53,338 nucleotides of DNA from Hyphomicrobiales bacterium (GCA_016744975.1 JADGDI010000006.1:1-53338), one strand, 5' to 3'. Positions 1 through 11,163 are shown, numbered from the stretch's first letter. Notes: generated by a model from the letters alone, not told the origin. A program made the numbers and translations.

Positions 1-109
1 CACCTGCGGGTTGCACAATATTAGGTTCAACATGCCGATAACCAAGCTCGCTTGCTAATGCAGTTACGCTTTCATTGATATATTTTTCGTAATCTTTTTT
101 ATCATTCAT
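1..109 (-). CDS. N-terminus of a CDS truncated by the window edge; possibly ATP phosphoribosyltransferase regulatory subunit (HisZ)
   Basis: Reverse-strand ATG at 109 gives MNDKKDYEKYINESVTALASELGYRHVEPNIVQPAG, open to the window edge. The VEPNIVQPAG segment resembles the HisZ N-terminus (..VIQPA..), and it lies just downstream of hisS. Confidence 0.45.
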   Translation of the reverse strand, partial: MNDKKDYEKYINESVTALASELGYRHVEPNIVQPAG

Positions 110-150
110 TATCTTCAACCTTTCATCATCATATTTGGCATTTTTAAAAC

Positions 151-1653
151 TTAATTTTGATGATGGGGTTTTGCCAATATTTTTTTGACATTTTCGACCA
201 ATGTTTCTGATTTAACTAGCATTTGTGCAACTTGTGAGCTGCGCCATTCTTGATTGTCTGCAATATCTTTAGAGGCTTGTGAACCAATGACTAAATCTTT
301 TATGGTAATCTGGCCATTATTGCGTTCATCTTCACCTTGAATGATCACTAGTGGCGCGCCGCGCTTGTCGGCATATTTAACTTGGGCTTTCATGCCGCTG
401 CTGCCCATATAAACCTCGGCGCGGATACCAGCTTGGCGCAATTGCATTGCCATATTGTGGTAAACTGCCCGCTCGGATTTATCCATTACGGTAATAATAA
501 CTGGTGGCATGACCTCTGATTTTTTATGCTTGCCAAGTTTCTGAAGTGCAGCATAGAGCCTACTCACCCCAATTGAAATGCCGGTTGCAGGGATTTCAAT
601 ACCCTTAAAGCGCGCAACCAACCCGTCATAGCGGCCACCGCCGCCAACCGAACCAAAGCGTACTAAATTGCCTTTTTCATCTTTAATCTCAAAGGTTAGC
701 TCCGCTTCCATCACTGGCCCTGAATAATAACCCAAGCCCCGAACAATAGATGGGTCAAAACATATACGATCTTCGCCATAACCTGCGGCGCTGACAAGGG
801 CATTAATTTCGGCCAACTCGGCAATGCCTTCTTGCCCAATTTCGCTGCCTTCAATTAATACTGAAAGGGCATCAAGTGTTGCTTCGTTGGTGTTTTTTCC
901 AGCTTCAACAAAGGCAATGACTTTATCAATCGACGCGGCATTAAGACCAGCACCTTTTGTATAATCACCGCTTTCATCTTTACGGCCATCACCTAGCAAT
1001 AAACGCACACCCGCGCTGCCCAATCGGTCTAGCTTATCCATAGCGCGCATGACGGTGAGGCGACTCTTAACCGATGCATCATCCTCGCCAAGTAGGTTGA
1101 TTTTATCCAGAACACCGTCTAAAATTTTGCGGTTATTCATGCGGATCACATAATCTCCGCGCTTAATATCGAGCGCTTCCATGACATCAGCCCACATCAT
1201 CGCCAGTTCAGCATCCGCTGCCATTTCGGCACTGCCAATTGTATCGGCATCAAATTGTACAAATTGCCTAAAACGCCCTGGCCCTGGTTTTTCATTGCGC
1301 CATACATTACCTGTTTGGTAGCGTCTAAAGGGTTTGGCCAAATGGTCATAATTTTCAGCTACAAATCGTGCGGTTGGGGCCGTTAAGTCATAGCGCAATG
1401 ACATCCATTGCTCATCATCATCTTGTAAGGCAAACACCCCTTCATTTGGGCGGTCTGCATCGGGTAGAAATTTGCCCAAACATTCAGCAAATTCCATAGC
1501 TGGGGTTTCGAGTGGCTCAAAGCCATAAAGTTCATAAATATCGCCAATTTTTTTAATCATTGCTGCCATAGTACGCAATTCATGGGCATGCACATCACCA
1601 AAGCCACGTGGTAATCTTGCTTTTGGACGGAATGATTTTTTCTTTTTGCTCAT
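151..1653 (-). CDS. hisS: Histidyl-tRNA synthetase
   Basis: ORF 151..1743; likely start at internal Met ([20 protein letters not shown]). Class II motifs [55 protein letters not shown]. Confidence 0.95.
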   Translation of the reverse strand: MSKKKKSFRPKARLPRGFGDVHAHELRTMAAMIKKIGDIYELYGFEPLETPAMEFAECLGKFLPDADRPNEGVFALQDDDEQWMSLRYDLTAPTARFVAENYDHLAKPFRRYQTGNVWRNEKPGPGRFRQFVQFDADTIGSAEMAADAELAMMWADVMEALDIKRGDYVIRMNNRKILDGVLDKINLLGEDDASVKSRLTVMRAMDKLDRLGSAGVRLLLGDGRKDESGDYTKGAGLNAASIDKVIAFVEAGKNTNEATLDALSVLIEGSEIGQEGIAELAEINALVSAAGYGEDRICFDPSIVRGLGYYSGPVMEAELTFEIKDEKGNLVRFGSVGGGGRYDGLVARFKGIEIPATGISIGVSRLYAALQKLGKHKKSEVMPPVIITVMDKSERAVYHNMAMQLRQAGIRAEVYMGSSGMKAQVKYADKRGAPLVIIQGEDERNNGQITIKDLVIGSQASKDIADNQEWRSSQVAQMLVKSETLVENVKKILAKPHHQN

Positions 1654-1791
1654 GATAGGCCTGCTGTTGATTATATGCACACGACTTTTAACCCAGCAGG
1701 GTGAGGCTGTAAACCATAAAAGCAGATTTAATCGCTGGCGCATAAGCTAGGGTTAAGTGCTTATCAAGTATAGATGGCTCGGGCTTGGGTT

Positions 1792-2763
1792 TTAGAAGTT
1801 CTTAGAAGCAGTCATAATCGTCGGGCCAAGGATAACCACAAAAATAACGGGTAAGAAAAATAAGATCATCGGCACTGTGAGTTTGGGTGGTAATGAGGCG
1901 GCCTTTTTTTCGGCTCGGGTCATCCGCGCTTCGCGATTTTCGGCTGATATTACGCGTAGTGCAGAACCCAATGGTGTACCATATTGCTCGGCCTGTACCA
2001 AGCTGGTGGTGAGAGATTTAATCTCTTCAAGCCCTGTTCGACGTGCAAAATTTTGATAAGCCTTTTTGCGTGATGATAAATAGGATAATTCTGCAGTTGT
2101 AAGGGCTAGCTCTTCTGACATTTCTACGCTTTGAGCAGCAATCTCTTGGCTTACTTTATTAAACGCACCTTCGATTGCCATACCCGCTTCAACGCAAATT
2201 AGCAACAAATCCATCGTGTCTGGAAATACCATGCGTAATATTTCTTTGCGTTTGGCAATGGCATTAGAAAGGTAGATATTGGGTACATAAAAACCAATAA
2301 TGGTAATGCCAAAAGAATATACCAATTTCATTGTGGTTGTATTGTTACCTTTGCTTAGTGAGAAAAAGTAGATTAATGAGGCAATTAGCAATAAAATGGG
2401 TACTGCTAAACGGAAGAAAAGAAAAACATGAATGGGTGTTTGACCACGAAACCCTGCATTGCGTAATTTATAGACGGTTTCTTCATCTTCAAAAGCTTTG
2501 CGCAAGTTGAATTTTTCAACCACTTTTTTGACAAAGTTGGCCTTGCTTGAGGGCTGTTTTGCTAAGGTTTTTTTGTTCATTTCATCAAGCTGACGCTCGC
2601 GTAGCCGTTTACGCTCATCGGCGACCGACTTCATTCGGGTGTTGAGGTTGTTGTTGGCAAACATTGGCCCTGCTAATGCCATAACGGTAATAAAGCTCGC
2701 AATTCCAACGACGATCATTACGATATTTTGGCTATTGGTCATATAGGCGATAATCGTATCCAT
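1792..2763 (-). CDS. tadC: Tad pilus inner-membrane protein TadC (type II secretion F family)
   Basis: T2SF-type membrane protein with PDTMDLLLICVEAGMAIEGAF; follows tadB in the tad gene order. Confidence 0.9.
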   Translation of the reverse strand: MDTIIAYMTNSQNIVMIVVGIASFITVMALAGPMFANNNLNTRMKSVADERKRLRERQLDEMNKKTLAKQPSSKANFVKKVVEKFNLRKAFEDEETVYKLRNAGFRGQTPIHVFLFFRLAVPILLLIASLIYFFSLSKGNNTTTMKLVYSFGITIIGFYVPNIYLSNAIAKRKEILRMVFPDTMDLLLICVEAGMAIEGAFNKVSQEIAAQSVEMSEELALTTAELSYLSSRKKAYQNFARRTGLEEIKSLTTSLVQAEQYGTPLGSALRVISAENREARMTRAEKKAASLPPKLTVPMILFFLPVIFVVILGPTIMTASKNF

Positions 2764-2772
2764 AATGCGCTC

Positions 2773-3768
2773 CTAAATTTTCATATTGATCATTTGACGC
2801 ATTACCAAAACACCACATAGCATCCAGAAAGCTGAGCCGCCAATCATAAAATGCCCTGTGCTGGTGTTGAATAATGGATCCATATAATTGGGGTTCATTG
2901 CACTAATGCCACCCATAATTAAAATAGGCAGGGAGCCAATAATTGCCGCACTGGACTTGGCCTCTGTTGACATAGCATCAATTTTTGCACGCATTTTCTT
3001 GCGCCCTCGAATAATTGTAGATAGCCCCGCTAATGTTTCTGATAAGTTGCCACCCATGGTTTGTTGAATGGAGATAACAATGGCTAAAAAATTAAGCTCA
3101 GACAGCTCAATGCGGTCATTCATCCGAAATAGGCCTTCTTGAATGGTAATGCCCATTTTTTGCTCATCGATTAAAATACCAAATTCACTGCGCAGCGGCT
3201 CTGAACTTTCTTCGGCAATCATTCTAATCGCATCATTTAATGGTAGGCCAGAACGAACTCCGCGCACAACAACGTCGATGGCATTGGGAAATTCACTAAG
3301 GAATTTTTTTTGCCGTCCAGATTTCATTTTATTGAGTACCAAACGTGGAAAGCCTAAGACGCCTATGAATAAAGCCCCTAACGCCACTATTAATGATGCA
3401 TTGAAAATTAAAGCGCCTAAAAAAAACATCACTCCACTCACCAATGATAGGGCGTAAAAAGTGGTCGTTGAAATACCAACACCTGCTTGTAATAGACGTT
3501 GCGGCAAGGTTATTTTTTTGTTGGCCTTATCTTTTTCAGCTTGTTTTAGTTTATTCTGAATTTCTTTACGCTTTTGGTCGCCTTGTTTTACCGCATTGAC
3601 TGACTGGTTGCCATTTGGTGCAACCACACGGTTATTGGAAATATTTTTTTGCCGAACATCTGCTTTGGACTTAAAAAATAATTCATTTAATATGGTGTAA
3701 ATGATTGCTAGCACAGCAAGGCTAATAATAATGGTGGTCGCGATTTTGATAAGTTCGGGGCTAAGCAA
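2773..3768 (-). CDS. tadB: Tad pilus inner-membrane protein TadB (type II secretion F family)
   Basis: FPNAIDVVVRGVRSGLPLNDAIRMIAEE and QQTMGGNLSETLAGLS motifs; overlaps the 3' end of cpaF. Confidence 0.9.
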   Translation of the reverse strand: MLSPELIKIATTIIISLAVLAIIYTILNELFFKSKADVRQKNISNNRVVAPNGNQSVNAVKQGDQKRKEIQNKLKQAEKDKANKKITLPQRLLQAGVGISTTTFYALSLVSGVMFFLGALIFNASLIVALGALFIGVLGFPRLVLNKMKSGRQKKFLSEFPNAIDVVVRGVRSGLPLNDAIRMIAEESSEPLRSEFGILIDEQKMGITIQEGLFRMNDRIELSELNFLAIVISIQQTMGGNLSETLAGLSTIIRGRKKMRAKIDAMSTEAKSSAAIIGSLPILIMGGISAMNPNYMDPLFNTSTGHFMIGGSAFWMLCGVLVMRQMINMKI

Positions 3769-5254
3769 AGTTACCTCCTACAGTGCTTTCAGCAGCGCTA
3801 TTGGTGAGTGCTTCGGCTAATTTTTGATCCTCATTATAATATTTGGCTTTATCCCAGAAATGTGGTTTTACAATACCCGTACTTTGATGCTCGCCAATTA
3901 GTTTGCCATTCGCATCTTCGCCCATAATAACATAATTAAATAAATCCTGTAGAACAATGACATCGCCCTCCATACCGACCACTTCGCTAATGTGGGTGAT
4001 ACGCCTTGAACCATCGCGCAGCCGTGCAGCTTGCACAACAATGTCAACGGCACCTGCAATCATCTCTTTTATAGTAACGCTAGGCAGGTTATAGCCCATC
4101 GAAATCATACTTTCCATCCGCGACATTGCTTCGCGTGGGCTGTTGGCATGCAATGTGCCCATTGAGCCATCATGGCCTGTATTCATCGCTTGCAATAAAT
4201 CAAACGCTTCGGGGCCACGCACCTCACCAACAATGATCCGCTCTGGGCGCATCCGCAAACAGTTTTTAATCAGTTCGCGCATGGTTACTTCGCCTTCGCC
4301 TTCCAAATTGGGTGGACGAGTTTCAAGGCGCACAACATGGTCTTGTTGCAATTGTAATTCGGCTGTATCTTCACAGGTAATTACCCGCTCATCCGCTTCA
4401 ACAAAGCTGGTCATGCAATTAAGCAAAGTCGTTTTACCAGAGCCCGTACCGCCCGATATCAGAACATTACAGCGTGAACGCCCGACGATTTGTAAGATGG
4501 TTGCGCCATCTGGTGTAATGGTGCCGAAATTAACCAAATTAGCCAAGGTCAATTTATCTTTTTTAAATTTACGAATGGTAAGAGTTGGGCCATCAATTGC
4601 CAGTGGTGGCGCGATAACATTTACCCGAGAACCATCAATCAGACGTGCATCACATATTGGGCTGCTGTCGTCAACCCGCCTACCAACTTGGCTTACAATA
4701 CGCTGGCAAATATTCATTAATTGGTCATTGTCTTGAAATCTTATATTGGTCAATTCCATCCGACCTTCGACCTCAATATAGGTTTTTCCTGCGCCATTTA
4801 CCATGATGTCTGCAATGTCATCACGGGCTAATAGTGGTTCTAATGGGCCATAGCCTAATACATCATTGCAAATGTCTTCGAGCAATTCTTCCTGCTCAGA
4901 AATTGACATGACCCCACCTTGAATGATCAAAATCTCATTGACTATGTCTGCAATTTCGGCACGGGTAGAATCGCTGTCCAGCTGCGCCAATTGAGACATG
5001 TCGACGGTCTCAATTAGGGTTTCAAAGACGGTTCGTTTTGTCGCATAATATTCGTCGGTTTTATCACTAATAATTTTTGTAGGGTTTATATCTGGCACAG
5101 GTGTTGAAACTGGGATTTTTGGTGCGCTGGGCGTTATAATTGCACCACTTTGTGCATTAGCCATATCTTGCGAGCCAGCTGTGCTTGGCATAGCCGCAGG
5201 GTTGATTTGTGGTTTTTTCGGTGCGTTACCAAATTCATTACGCTTTCCAAACAT
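3761..5254 (-). CDS. cpaF: CpaF/TadA family pilus-assembly ATPase
   Basis: Walker A ISGGTGSGKTTLLN, GEVRGPEAFDLLQAMNTGHDGSMGTLHANSPREA typical of TadA/CpaF. Confidence 0.95.
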   Translation of the reverse strand: MFGKRNEFGNAPKKPQINPAAMPSTAGSQDMANAQSGAIITPSAPKIPVSTPVPDINPTKIISDKTDEYYATKRTVFETLIETVDMSQLAQLDSDSTRAEIADIVNEILIIQGGVMSISEQEELLEDICNDVLGYGPLEPLLARDDIADIMVNGAGKTYIEVEGRMELTNIRFQDNDQLMNICQRIVSQVGRRVDDSSPICDARLIDGSRVNVIAPPLAIDGPTLTIRKFKKDKLTLANLVNFGTITPDGATILQIVGRSRCNVLISGGTGSGKTTLLNCMTSFVEADERVITCEDTAELQLQQDHVVRLETRPPNLEGEGEVTMRELIKNCLRMRPERIIVGEVRGPEAFDLLQAMNTGHDGSMGTLHANSPREAMSRMESMISMGYNLPSVTIKEMIAGAVDIVVQAARLRDGSRRITHISEVVGMEGDVIVLQDLFNYVIMGEDANGKLIGEHQSTGIVKPHFWDKAKYYNEDQKLAEALTNSAAESTVGGNFA

Positions 5255-5265
5255 AGTATTAACCT

Positions 5266-6729
5266 CTAACCTTTAGCCTGTTTTTTTCTTTTAAACATAT
5301 CCATGAGGCTTGACTTACCTGTGGATTGTTGTAATTTTTTCCCGACTATTATTTGTGCCAAATCGTTAAATTGCTCTAATATTCGATCGCTCTTGGTAAA
5401 CTCTTGTATCATTTGACCATTATTTGCTGCAGTACCAAATAATCTAGGGTCATAATTAATCTCGGCACTAATCATCACCCCAACCGTATCTGCAAAATCT
5501 TTTGACTTTATCTCTGGTTTTTTGGTCATTCCGACTTGATTCATGATGATAATTGGATCAACATCATGGTTGCGATTGGCCTTTAGATAGTCAACCAAAT
5601 TTTTGGTGTTGCGCAAACATGCAAGGTCAGGTGTTGCAGTGATGACGATTTGATCGGCCTGGACCATGCAAGTTTTCACCCATTCATTCCAAACATGTGG
5701 CAGGTCAACAATAGAGTTGGAAACGGTTTGCGACATGCAACTAAGCAATTGAGTAATGGCATCAACGCTGATATTATTACCCTTTTCCATATTACCACTA
5801 TTGGCTAGCAGGTTTAAATGGCCCCCATGCTTTAATAACATTTTGTCAATTGTACCTTCATCAATACGTTCAGGGGTTGATAAAAGGTCGGCAATGTCCT
5901 GCATTGGGTCTTGATTGAAATTTAAACCCAATGTGCCAAAAGCGAAATCCAAATCGGCTACGGTTACGCTATCTTGGATGTTATAAGCAATGGTATAGCC
6001 TAAATTATGGGCAATGCTACTTGAGCCAACGCCGCCTTTGGCGCCAAAAAATGCAATTTTTTTACCAAGTGGTGCGCTTTCGGGGTCGTGGTAAATATTA
6101 TACACGCTCTCAATAAAATTAATGGGTGAGGTGGGCAAGACCATATAGTCACTAACCCCCTTTGAAACCAAACCGCGATAGAGCCGAATGTCATTTTCAT
6201 GACCCATGATAAAGACTTTTGTACCACTATCACAAACAGCAGCCAATTCGTCCAACTTTGCCAATAAATCGCTGTATGCCAACCGGCTTTCGATAACGAT
6301 TAAGTTTGGTGTGGGTGCGCTTTGATAAAAGTTAATAGCGGCCACAATACCACCAGCTTGCATGGTAATATGGCTTCGCGACATGCGCCGATCCGCGGCA
6401 CTTAATTGCAATAATTTAGCCGTTGCGGGGGTTTCAAAAAAAGCCTGTAATGATATCTGCGGAATATGCAATGCTTTTTGAATATTCTCTTCTTCAAAAC
6501 TATTATGATCAAAAGCCGGTTCTTGTAGTGCTTGGCGCAGTGGTTCTAGCGTAGCTGTTGAAGTAGCTGATGTAGCGGCGTTAACGCTTTGATCGCCCAG
6601 CGGTGTGCTTTGCACTATGCTAGACTGCTCAACGCTGTTTTCACGAATAATTGGCTCAGCCTGTTTGTTGTTGCTGAGGGAAATATCCATATCACCAGGT
6701 AGATTATCAAAAAAATTATGATCGCTCAT
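5266..6729 (-). CDS. cpaE: CpaE/TadZ family MinD-like pilus localisation protein
   Basis: Deviant Walker A FFGAKGGVGSSSIAHNLG, receiver-like N-terminal part, position in tad operon. Confidence 0.9.
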   Translation of the reverse strand: MSDHNFFDNLPGDMDISLSNNKQAEPIIRENSVEQSSIVQSTPLGDQSVNAATSATSTATLEPLRQALQEPAFDHNSFEEENIQKALHIPQISLQAFFETPATAKLLQLSAADRRMSRSHITMQAGGIVAAINFYQSAPTPNLIVIESRLAYSDLLAKLDELAAVCDSGTKVFIMGHENDIRLYRGLVSKGVSDYMVLPTSPINFIESVYNIYHDPESAPLGKKIAFFGAKGGVGSSSIAHNLGYTIAYNIQDSVTVADLDFAFGTLGLNFNQDPMQDIADLLSTPERIDEGTIDKMLLKHGGHLNLLANSGNMEKGNNISVDAITQLLSCMSQTVSNSIVDLPHVWNEWVKTCMVQADQIVITATPDLACLRNTKNLVDYLKANRNHDVDPIIIMNQVGMTKKPEIKSKDFADTVGVMISAEINYDPRLFGTAANNGQMIQEFTKSDRILEQFNDLAQIIVGKKLQQSTGKSSLMDMFKRKKQAKG

Positions 6730-7511
6730 TTTGCCACCTTACTAATTGCTACTTTTTCATCTGAACTTCTTGTTGCACCAGTTGGCGTGCCTTTAATATA
6801 TTTGTTCCATACAATTCTGCGTCGCTCAGCAGAAGCTGGCCCCATTGAACCTGGAGATAATAGATCCCGAGGGTTGGACACCATTGCTGCAATATTATTT
6901 TGATAGGCACAACCAAATGTAGAATAATTTCTATTCGAAAAATTGGTAGCCATATTTTTTTGTATCTTGCCACATTGTTTGGTGGTTGCAACATAGCGGC
7001 CAAATTTCAGGCCAATAGGTGCAGCATCATTGCCGTCAGCATCATATTGATGATAGTCAATCTGCGTGCTAGCAACACCCGCATCATAGAGAATTTTACG
7101 AAGTTTTTTGTGTGCGCTTTTGACTGCTGCACCGTTTAAATGGCCACGAGGTTGCCAAATTTCAAACTTACCTTCGCCTTTATTGACATAGTCCAATATA
7201 AATTGTGCGCTGGCACCCACTTGATTATTGCTTAAACCACCAGATTTTTTTGGTAAAATTAAATCTATCTCTGCCAGTGATTTGTTGACTTTTATTGGAT
7301 GTGTTGCACGGTAATCGGTTAATTTTGTTGCCTTTTGGGAGTTAGCGGTTTGCATGCATGCGCTAAGGCCAATGCTAATGAGGGCGACTGAACTGACTTT
7401 AAACATTTTACGCAGGCCTTTTGACGGCTTAATATCTGAATTTGGCACTTTATTTCCTAAGTGTATTTGCGATAATTTTTTGAGTGTTTTTAAATGCATA
7501 TCATTCTCCAT
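6726..7511 (-). CDS. cpaD: CpaD family pilus assembly (lipo)protein
   Basis: Signal sequence ISIGLSACMQ, C-terminal GCAYQNNIAAMVSNPRDLLSPGSMGPASAERR typical of CpaD. Confidence 0.9.
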   Translation of the reverse strand: MENDMHLKTLKKLSQIHLGNKVPNSDIKPSKGLRKMFKVSSVALISIGLSACMQTANSQKATKLTDYRATHPIKVNKSLAEIDLILPKKSGGLSNNQVGASAQFILDYVNKGEGKFEIWQPRGHLNGAAVKSAHKKLRKILYDAGVASTQIDYHQYDADGNDAAPIGLKFGRYVATTKQCGKIQKNMATNFSNRNYSTFGCAYQNNIAAMVSNPRDLLSPGSMGPASAERRRIVWNKYIKGTPTGATRSSDEKVAISKVAK

Positions 7512-8976
7512 CCACTAGGCCAAAGTTGCCAGATAAGTGATTTGCGCTATCAGACCCGCTACGATCACCATCGCCATAAATCGCGTTAATTTGCCCCATA
7601 AAGCTAGACTCAAAATCATTGGCAGTTTTAAAGCCTGTATCAGGGCGTTCAAGTTCTTGCTCATTCACAGGGTCAACCAAATATGGTGTTGCAATAATCA
7701 CTAATTCTGTTTCATTATTTATGAAATCAACACTGCGGAATAATGTGCCTAAAACTGGGATATCCTTAAAGAATGGTATGCCAGAAATTGATCGTTTGGT
7801 TGATTCTTGAATTAATCCAGCAAGGACTAAAGAGCCACCTGTTGGTAGTTCAACCGTTGTGGTTGCGCGCCTTACTTTTATAGCAGGCAGTGATAAATTT
7901 TCATTGATGGCAAATGACCCTTCAGAGGATAATTCACTCACCTCGGTATTTACTTTTAAGCTAATTCGCCCACCCTCAAGTACCACAGGAGTAAACGTGA
8001 GGCCGACACCAAACGGCTTATAATCTACTGATACTGAACGGGTTTCTTTATCATAACCCGCTGGGATTGGGAATTCTCCGCCCGCTAAGAAATTGGCCGA
8101 CTCGCCAGATATTGCAGTTAGCACTGGCTCAGCTAAAGTTTTTACCACGCCAATGGTTTCAAGCGCTTTAATAATAGATGGCGTGCTACCAGCAGAATTT
8201 TTAAAGCTTGTAGAAAGTCCGCTTGTATTGGCGCCAAAAGCGAATGGGTTGCTGTTTGCAAAAGACACAATGGATGACCCAATATTGGCAACGCCGCTTA
8301 TATCAACCCCAAGTTTTTTAACACTACTACGCTGCATTTCAACAATGGTTACTTTCAACATAACTTGTTCACGGGCATTATAAGTCAGCATGTTGATGAC
8401 ATTCTGAGTATCTCCATTCTCACTCGCCAAAGAACCACGGTTGATATATTTGCCAGCAATTGTGACCGCGCGGCCAACTTGTGATGCTGAGCTAACACGG
8501 CCAGATAATACAACATTACCGTTAATGGCCTCCACCTTGATGCGTGAGCCTGGCATTTTACTAGAAAATAATTTAGATAATGCAGCTACATCTGGTTCGA
8601 TGTTTAAAATGATATTGGCAATGCGATGGTTGCGGGCATCAAAATAAATGATATTAGTTGTGCCATGCTTTTTGGCAATGATATAGGACTTACGTGCACT
8701 TCGAGCCACAACTTCTGCAATTTCTGGATTTCCGATTAAGATATCACGCGCGTTGCGCGGCAAATCAATGATAATGCTTTTGTCTTTGCCAAGGTTAATG
8801 GTTCGAGTTACCACATTTTTTGAGCTGGGAATTTTAATAAAACTCTCATCTGCAAAACTAGAACTCACAAAGAACGAGCAAAATAAGCCAAGTAAACTTA
8901 GTAATATTATATTACTTTTCAACCTTCGAAAGCCAGTTGCTGTAATAATATCGGGATAATTCATAGATTTCACCAT
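7501..8976 (-). CDS. cpaC: CpaC/RcpA family pilus secretin
   Basis: N-terminal pilus-type domain, BON-like region, secretin domain (VPTGGSLVLAGLIQESTKRSISGIPFFKDIPVLGTLF). Confidence 0.93.
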   Translation of the reverse strand: MVKSMNYPDIITATGFRRLKSNIILLSLLGLFCSFFVSSSFADESFIKIPSSKNVVTRTINLGKDKSIIIDLPRNARDILIGNPEIAEVVARSARKSYIIAKKHGTTNIIYFDARNHRIANIILNIEPDVAALSKLFSSKMPGSRIKVEAINGNVVLSGRVSSASQVGRAVTIAGKYINRGSLASENGDTQNVINMLTYNAREQVMLKVTIVEMQRSSVKKLGVDISGVANIGSSIVSFANSNPFAFGANTSGLSTSFKNSAGSTPSIIKALETIGVVKTLAEPVLTAISGESANFLAGGEFPIPAGYDKETRSVSVDYKPFGVGLTFTPVVLEGGRISLKVNTEVSELSSEGSFAINENLSLPAIKVRRATTTVELPTGGSLVLAGLIQESTKRSISGIPFFKDIPVLGTLFRSVDFINNETELVIIATPYLVDPVNEQELERPDTGFKTANDFESSFMGQINAIYGDGDRSGSDSANHLSGNFGLVDGE

Positions 8977-8979
8977 TGT

Positions 8980-9735
8980 TTATGACTTTCCATGACGAAG
9001 AATGGTCAGTTTCTTCTTTTGTTTTAAGCCTTGATCGCCGACTATATTGCGATCAGCTAGCGAACGTAAGCTTAGTGTTAAACTGCCTTCATTATTTGCC
9101 ATTGCCAATATTTCGCTTTGTGAGCTACTTAATTCAAGCGTAGCTGTTTTCCCAACCACCACCTGTTGGCCATCTTCTTCTCTAATGGTTTGGTCAATTG
9201 CTAATACTTTGATATTGACTAAAATGGTTCGGGTTTTATTCTGATTTTGTTGGTTTTGCATGGTTAATAAAACGTCAACTTTATCATTGGGTAAAATAAA
9301 CCCACCAGCGCCAGTCTCTGGCGAGATCGGTGTTGATATGGCCCGCATGCCAGGGGCTAACAATGCTGATAATAAACCGCCACCTTTAGGGTCTATCAAT
9401 TTTGAAAATCGAATAGGGTCCCCTTCATCTATTTGAGTTTTTACAACAGAGTCAACGGCTTCTTGCATTTTATTTTCTTGTTCATTGCGTACAATCATAT
9501 TGTCATAAACCATATCTTTTGGCCATTTTTGCCATTTAATATCATCAACACCAACTTTATGACCCATTAACATCATCGTGCTGGCCACCAAAATATCGAC
9601 TGTCTCTGTCTCTTGTATGACCGTCTCAACCTGCGCGATAGGTGCTGGCGTTGAATTTAGGCTATTTGCAAGCATCATTGCGCCAATCGCTGCACCTAGC
9701 GCGACAATAATAATGATTATTTTTGACATATTCAT
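8980..9735 (-). CDS. cpaB: CpaB/RcpC family Flp pilus assembly protein
   Basis: SAF-domain type protein (ILVASTMMLMGHKVGVDDIKWQKWP; GMRAISTPISPETGAGGFILPNDKVDVLLT). Confidence 0.92.
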   Translation of the reverse strand: MNMSKIIIIIVALGAAIGAMMLANSLNSTPAPIAQVETVIQETETVDILVASTMMLMGHKVGVDDIKWQKWPKDMVYDNMIVRNEQENKMQEAVDSVVKTQIDEGDPIRFSKLIDPKGGGLLSALLAPGMRAISTPISPETGAGGFILPNDKVDVLLTMQNQQNQNKTRTILVNIKVLAIDQTIREEDGQQVVVGKTATLELSSSQSEILAMANNEGSLTLSLRSLADRNIVGDQGLKQKKKLTILRHGKS

Positions 9736-9782
9736 TGTAAAACCTTTATTCCTCTGTGCCTATCTGGCGGTCAATTATTTAT

Positions 9783-10298
9783 TTATAAAATCCATTTATC
9801 TGGGGCATATAAAACCAACCCAGCTGCACCAATTGCAACACCGTAAGGCATGCGCATTTTTGGTGTAATGATGGCATTGACCCATGAAATATCGTTTATT
9901 TTTTTAGGCAATATGGCTTTTATATTGAGCAAGCGAATAAGCAATAATATGCCAGCGAGAATTCCACCAAAAATTGCCATTATTAACATGAAATAGATTA
10001 TATCCAATTCCCAGCCAACCCATGCGCCGATAGCCGCCACGCTCTTTGCATCGCCGCCACCAAAAAAATTAGCAGCAAATACAGCAAAACCGATCAACAA
10101 CAATATTGCAGCTGTTAATAAATGCCAGCCAACTTGCTCATAGGGCATTTTTACTAAAAATGCGGTTCCAATAAACCCAATAAACAATAGTGCATTAAGC
10201 CAATTGGGGATAATCATTGTAAAAAAGTCGAACAAAATTATCGCAACCATAATGGCAGGGAAAAAATATTGGATTATAAAGCTACTTAAACTATTCAT
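9783..10298 (-). CDS. cpaA: Prepilin peptidase, CpaA/TadV type
   Basis: Multi-TM protein with GxGD-type motif FFGGGDAKSVAAIGAWVG. Confidence 0.9.
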   Translation of the reverse strand: MNSLSSFIIQYFFPAIMVAIILFDFFTMIIPNWLNALLFIGFIGTAFLVKMPYEQVGWHLLTAAILLLIGFAVFAANFFGGGDAKSVAAIGAWVGWELDIIYFMLIMAIFGGILAGILLLIRLLNIKAILPKKINDISWVNAIITPKMRMPYGVAIGAAGLVLYAPDKWIL

Positions 10299-10421
10299 TT
10301 TCTAGACCCGTGACTCATTTAGGTCAAAAGATCGCATGTTATGGTAAATCATTCCTTAACAATCTAAATAATGTCAGTTTACTGACTCATTTATTCTAGT
10401 CCATTAGTCTAAGCCACAAAA

Positions 10422-10452
10422 AAAACGGCTCTAGCATCGCTAGAGCCGTTTT
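10422..10452 (-). terminator. Strong hairpin with U-tract downstream of flp, upstream of cpaA
   Basis: Perfect 14-bp inverted repeat AAAACGGCTCTAGC-ATC-GCTAGAGCCGTTTT; on the minus strand it runs into a T-run (CCGTTTTTTTTGTG). Confidence 0.88.
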
Positions 10453-10483
10453 AAACTTTTAAATAATACGAGTGATCTCGTTG

Positions 10484-10651
10484 CTATTTTTTAAGTTCAG
10501 TATTGATTGATGTAAATTTGGTATTTAAAGTTGAACCAATTAGGTTCACAGCACCAATAATAGCAACAGCAATACCTGCAGCAATTAGGCCATATTCAAT
10601 AGCAGTTGCACCAGACTCGTCATTTACAAAACGTTTTACTAAATTCTTCAT
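10484..10651 (-). CDS. flp: Flp family type IVb pilin
   Basis: MKNLVKRFVNDESGATAIEYGLIAAGIAVAIIGAV: Flp prepilin cleavage motif G/ATAIEY. Start placed at the internal Met of ORF 10484..10669. Confidence 0.95.
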   Translation of the reverse strand: MKNLVKRFVNDESGATAIEYGLIAAGIAVAIIGAVNLIGSTLNTKFTSINTELKK

Positions 10652-11163
10652 AATATACTCCATACACAATATTTAATTTAAGCACCATTCTCTGTCATTC
10701 AATAACATCGAATTAACAACAATATATACCTCAAGTATTACCGAGTTATTAATGCGAACTTTTAAATATATATATACTTTAGGCTTGTAGACAAAAAGTA
10801 TTATTAAAATTATTACTAGAAAAAATTAGAATATCATAGTTACTTATTTATTAAGCTAAAATTATTACTAAGGTTATTATAGTTAATAATTTATTAAAGC
10901 AAATATATACTAATTTATATACAATAAGCCGGCAACCAAAAGGCATGGAATGATTTGATTAAACTGCTGATATTATGTGCCCGACCTGACAGATTTATCC
11001 AATTTGTTTAGCTCTGTATTATTATGATACGAAAATTTTAAATATTTGCAATTCGTTCACCTTTAATGCGTATTGTTAAGGAAAGAAAACACGCCTTTAT
11101 TTTTTTGAATTTATTATGGTTAATAAATAAAGGCATTAAAACCCAAATTAAAGCGAGTGATTA

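Noticed and set aside
1654-1743. N-terminal 30-aa extension of the HisS ORF
   Set aside because: The internal Met ([20 protein letters not shown]) is a much better start; the extension is probably untranslated.
6000-6233. Alternative-frame ORF inside cpaE
   Set aside because: Overlaps the conserved cpaE reading frame on the same strand; no independent support.
10883-10897. TTAA-N7-TTAA CtrA-box-like motif in the flp upstream region
   Set aside because: The region is extremely AT-rich, so a chance match is plausible; no second site or promoter evidence.
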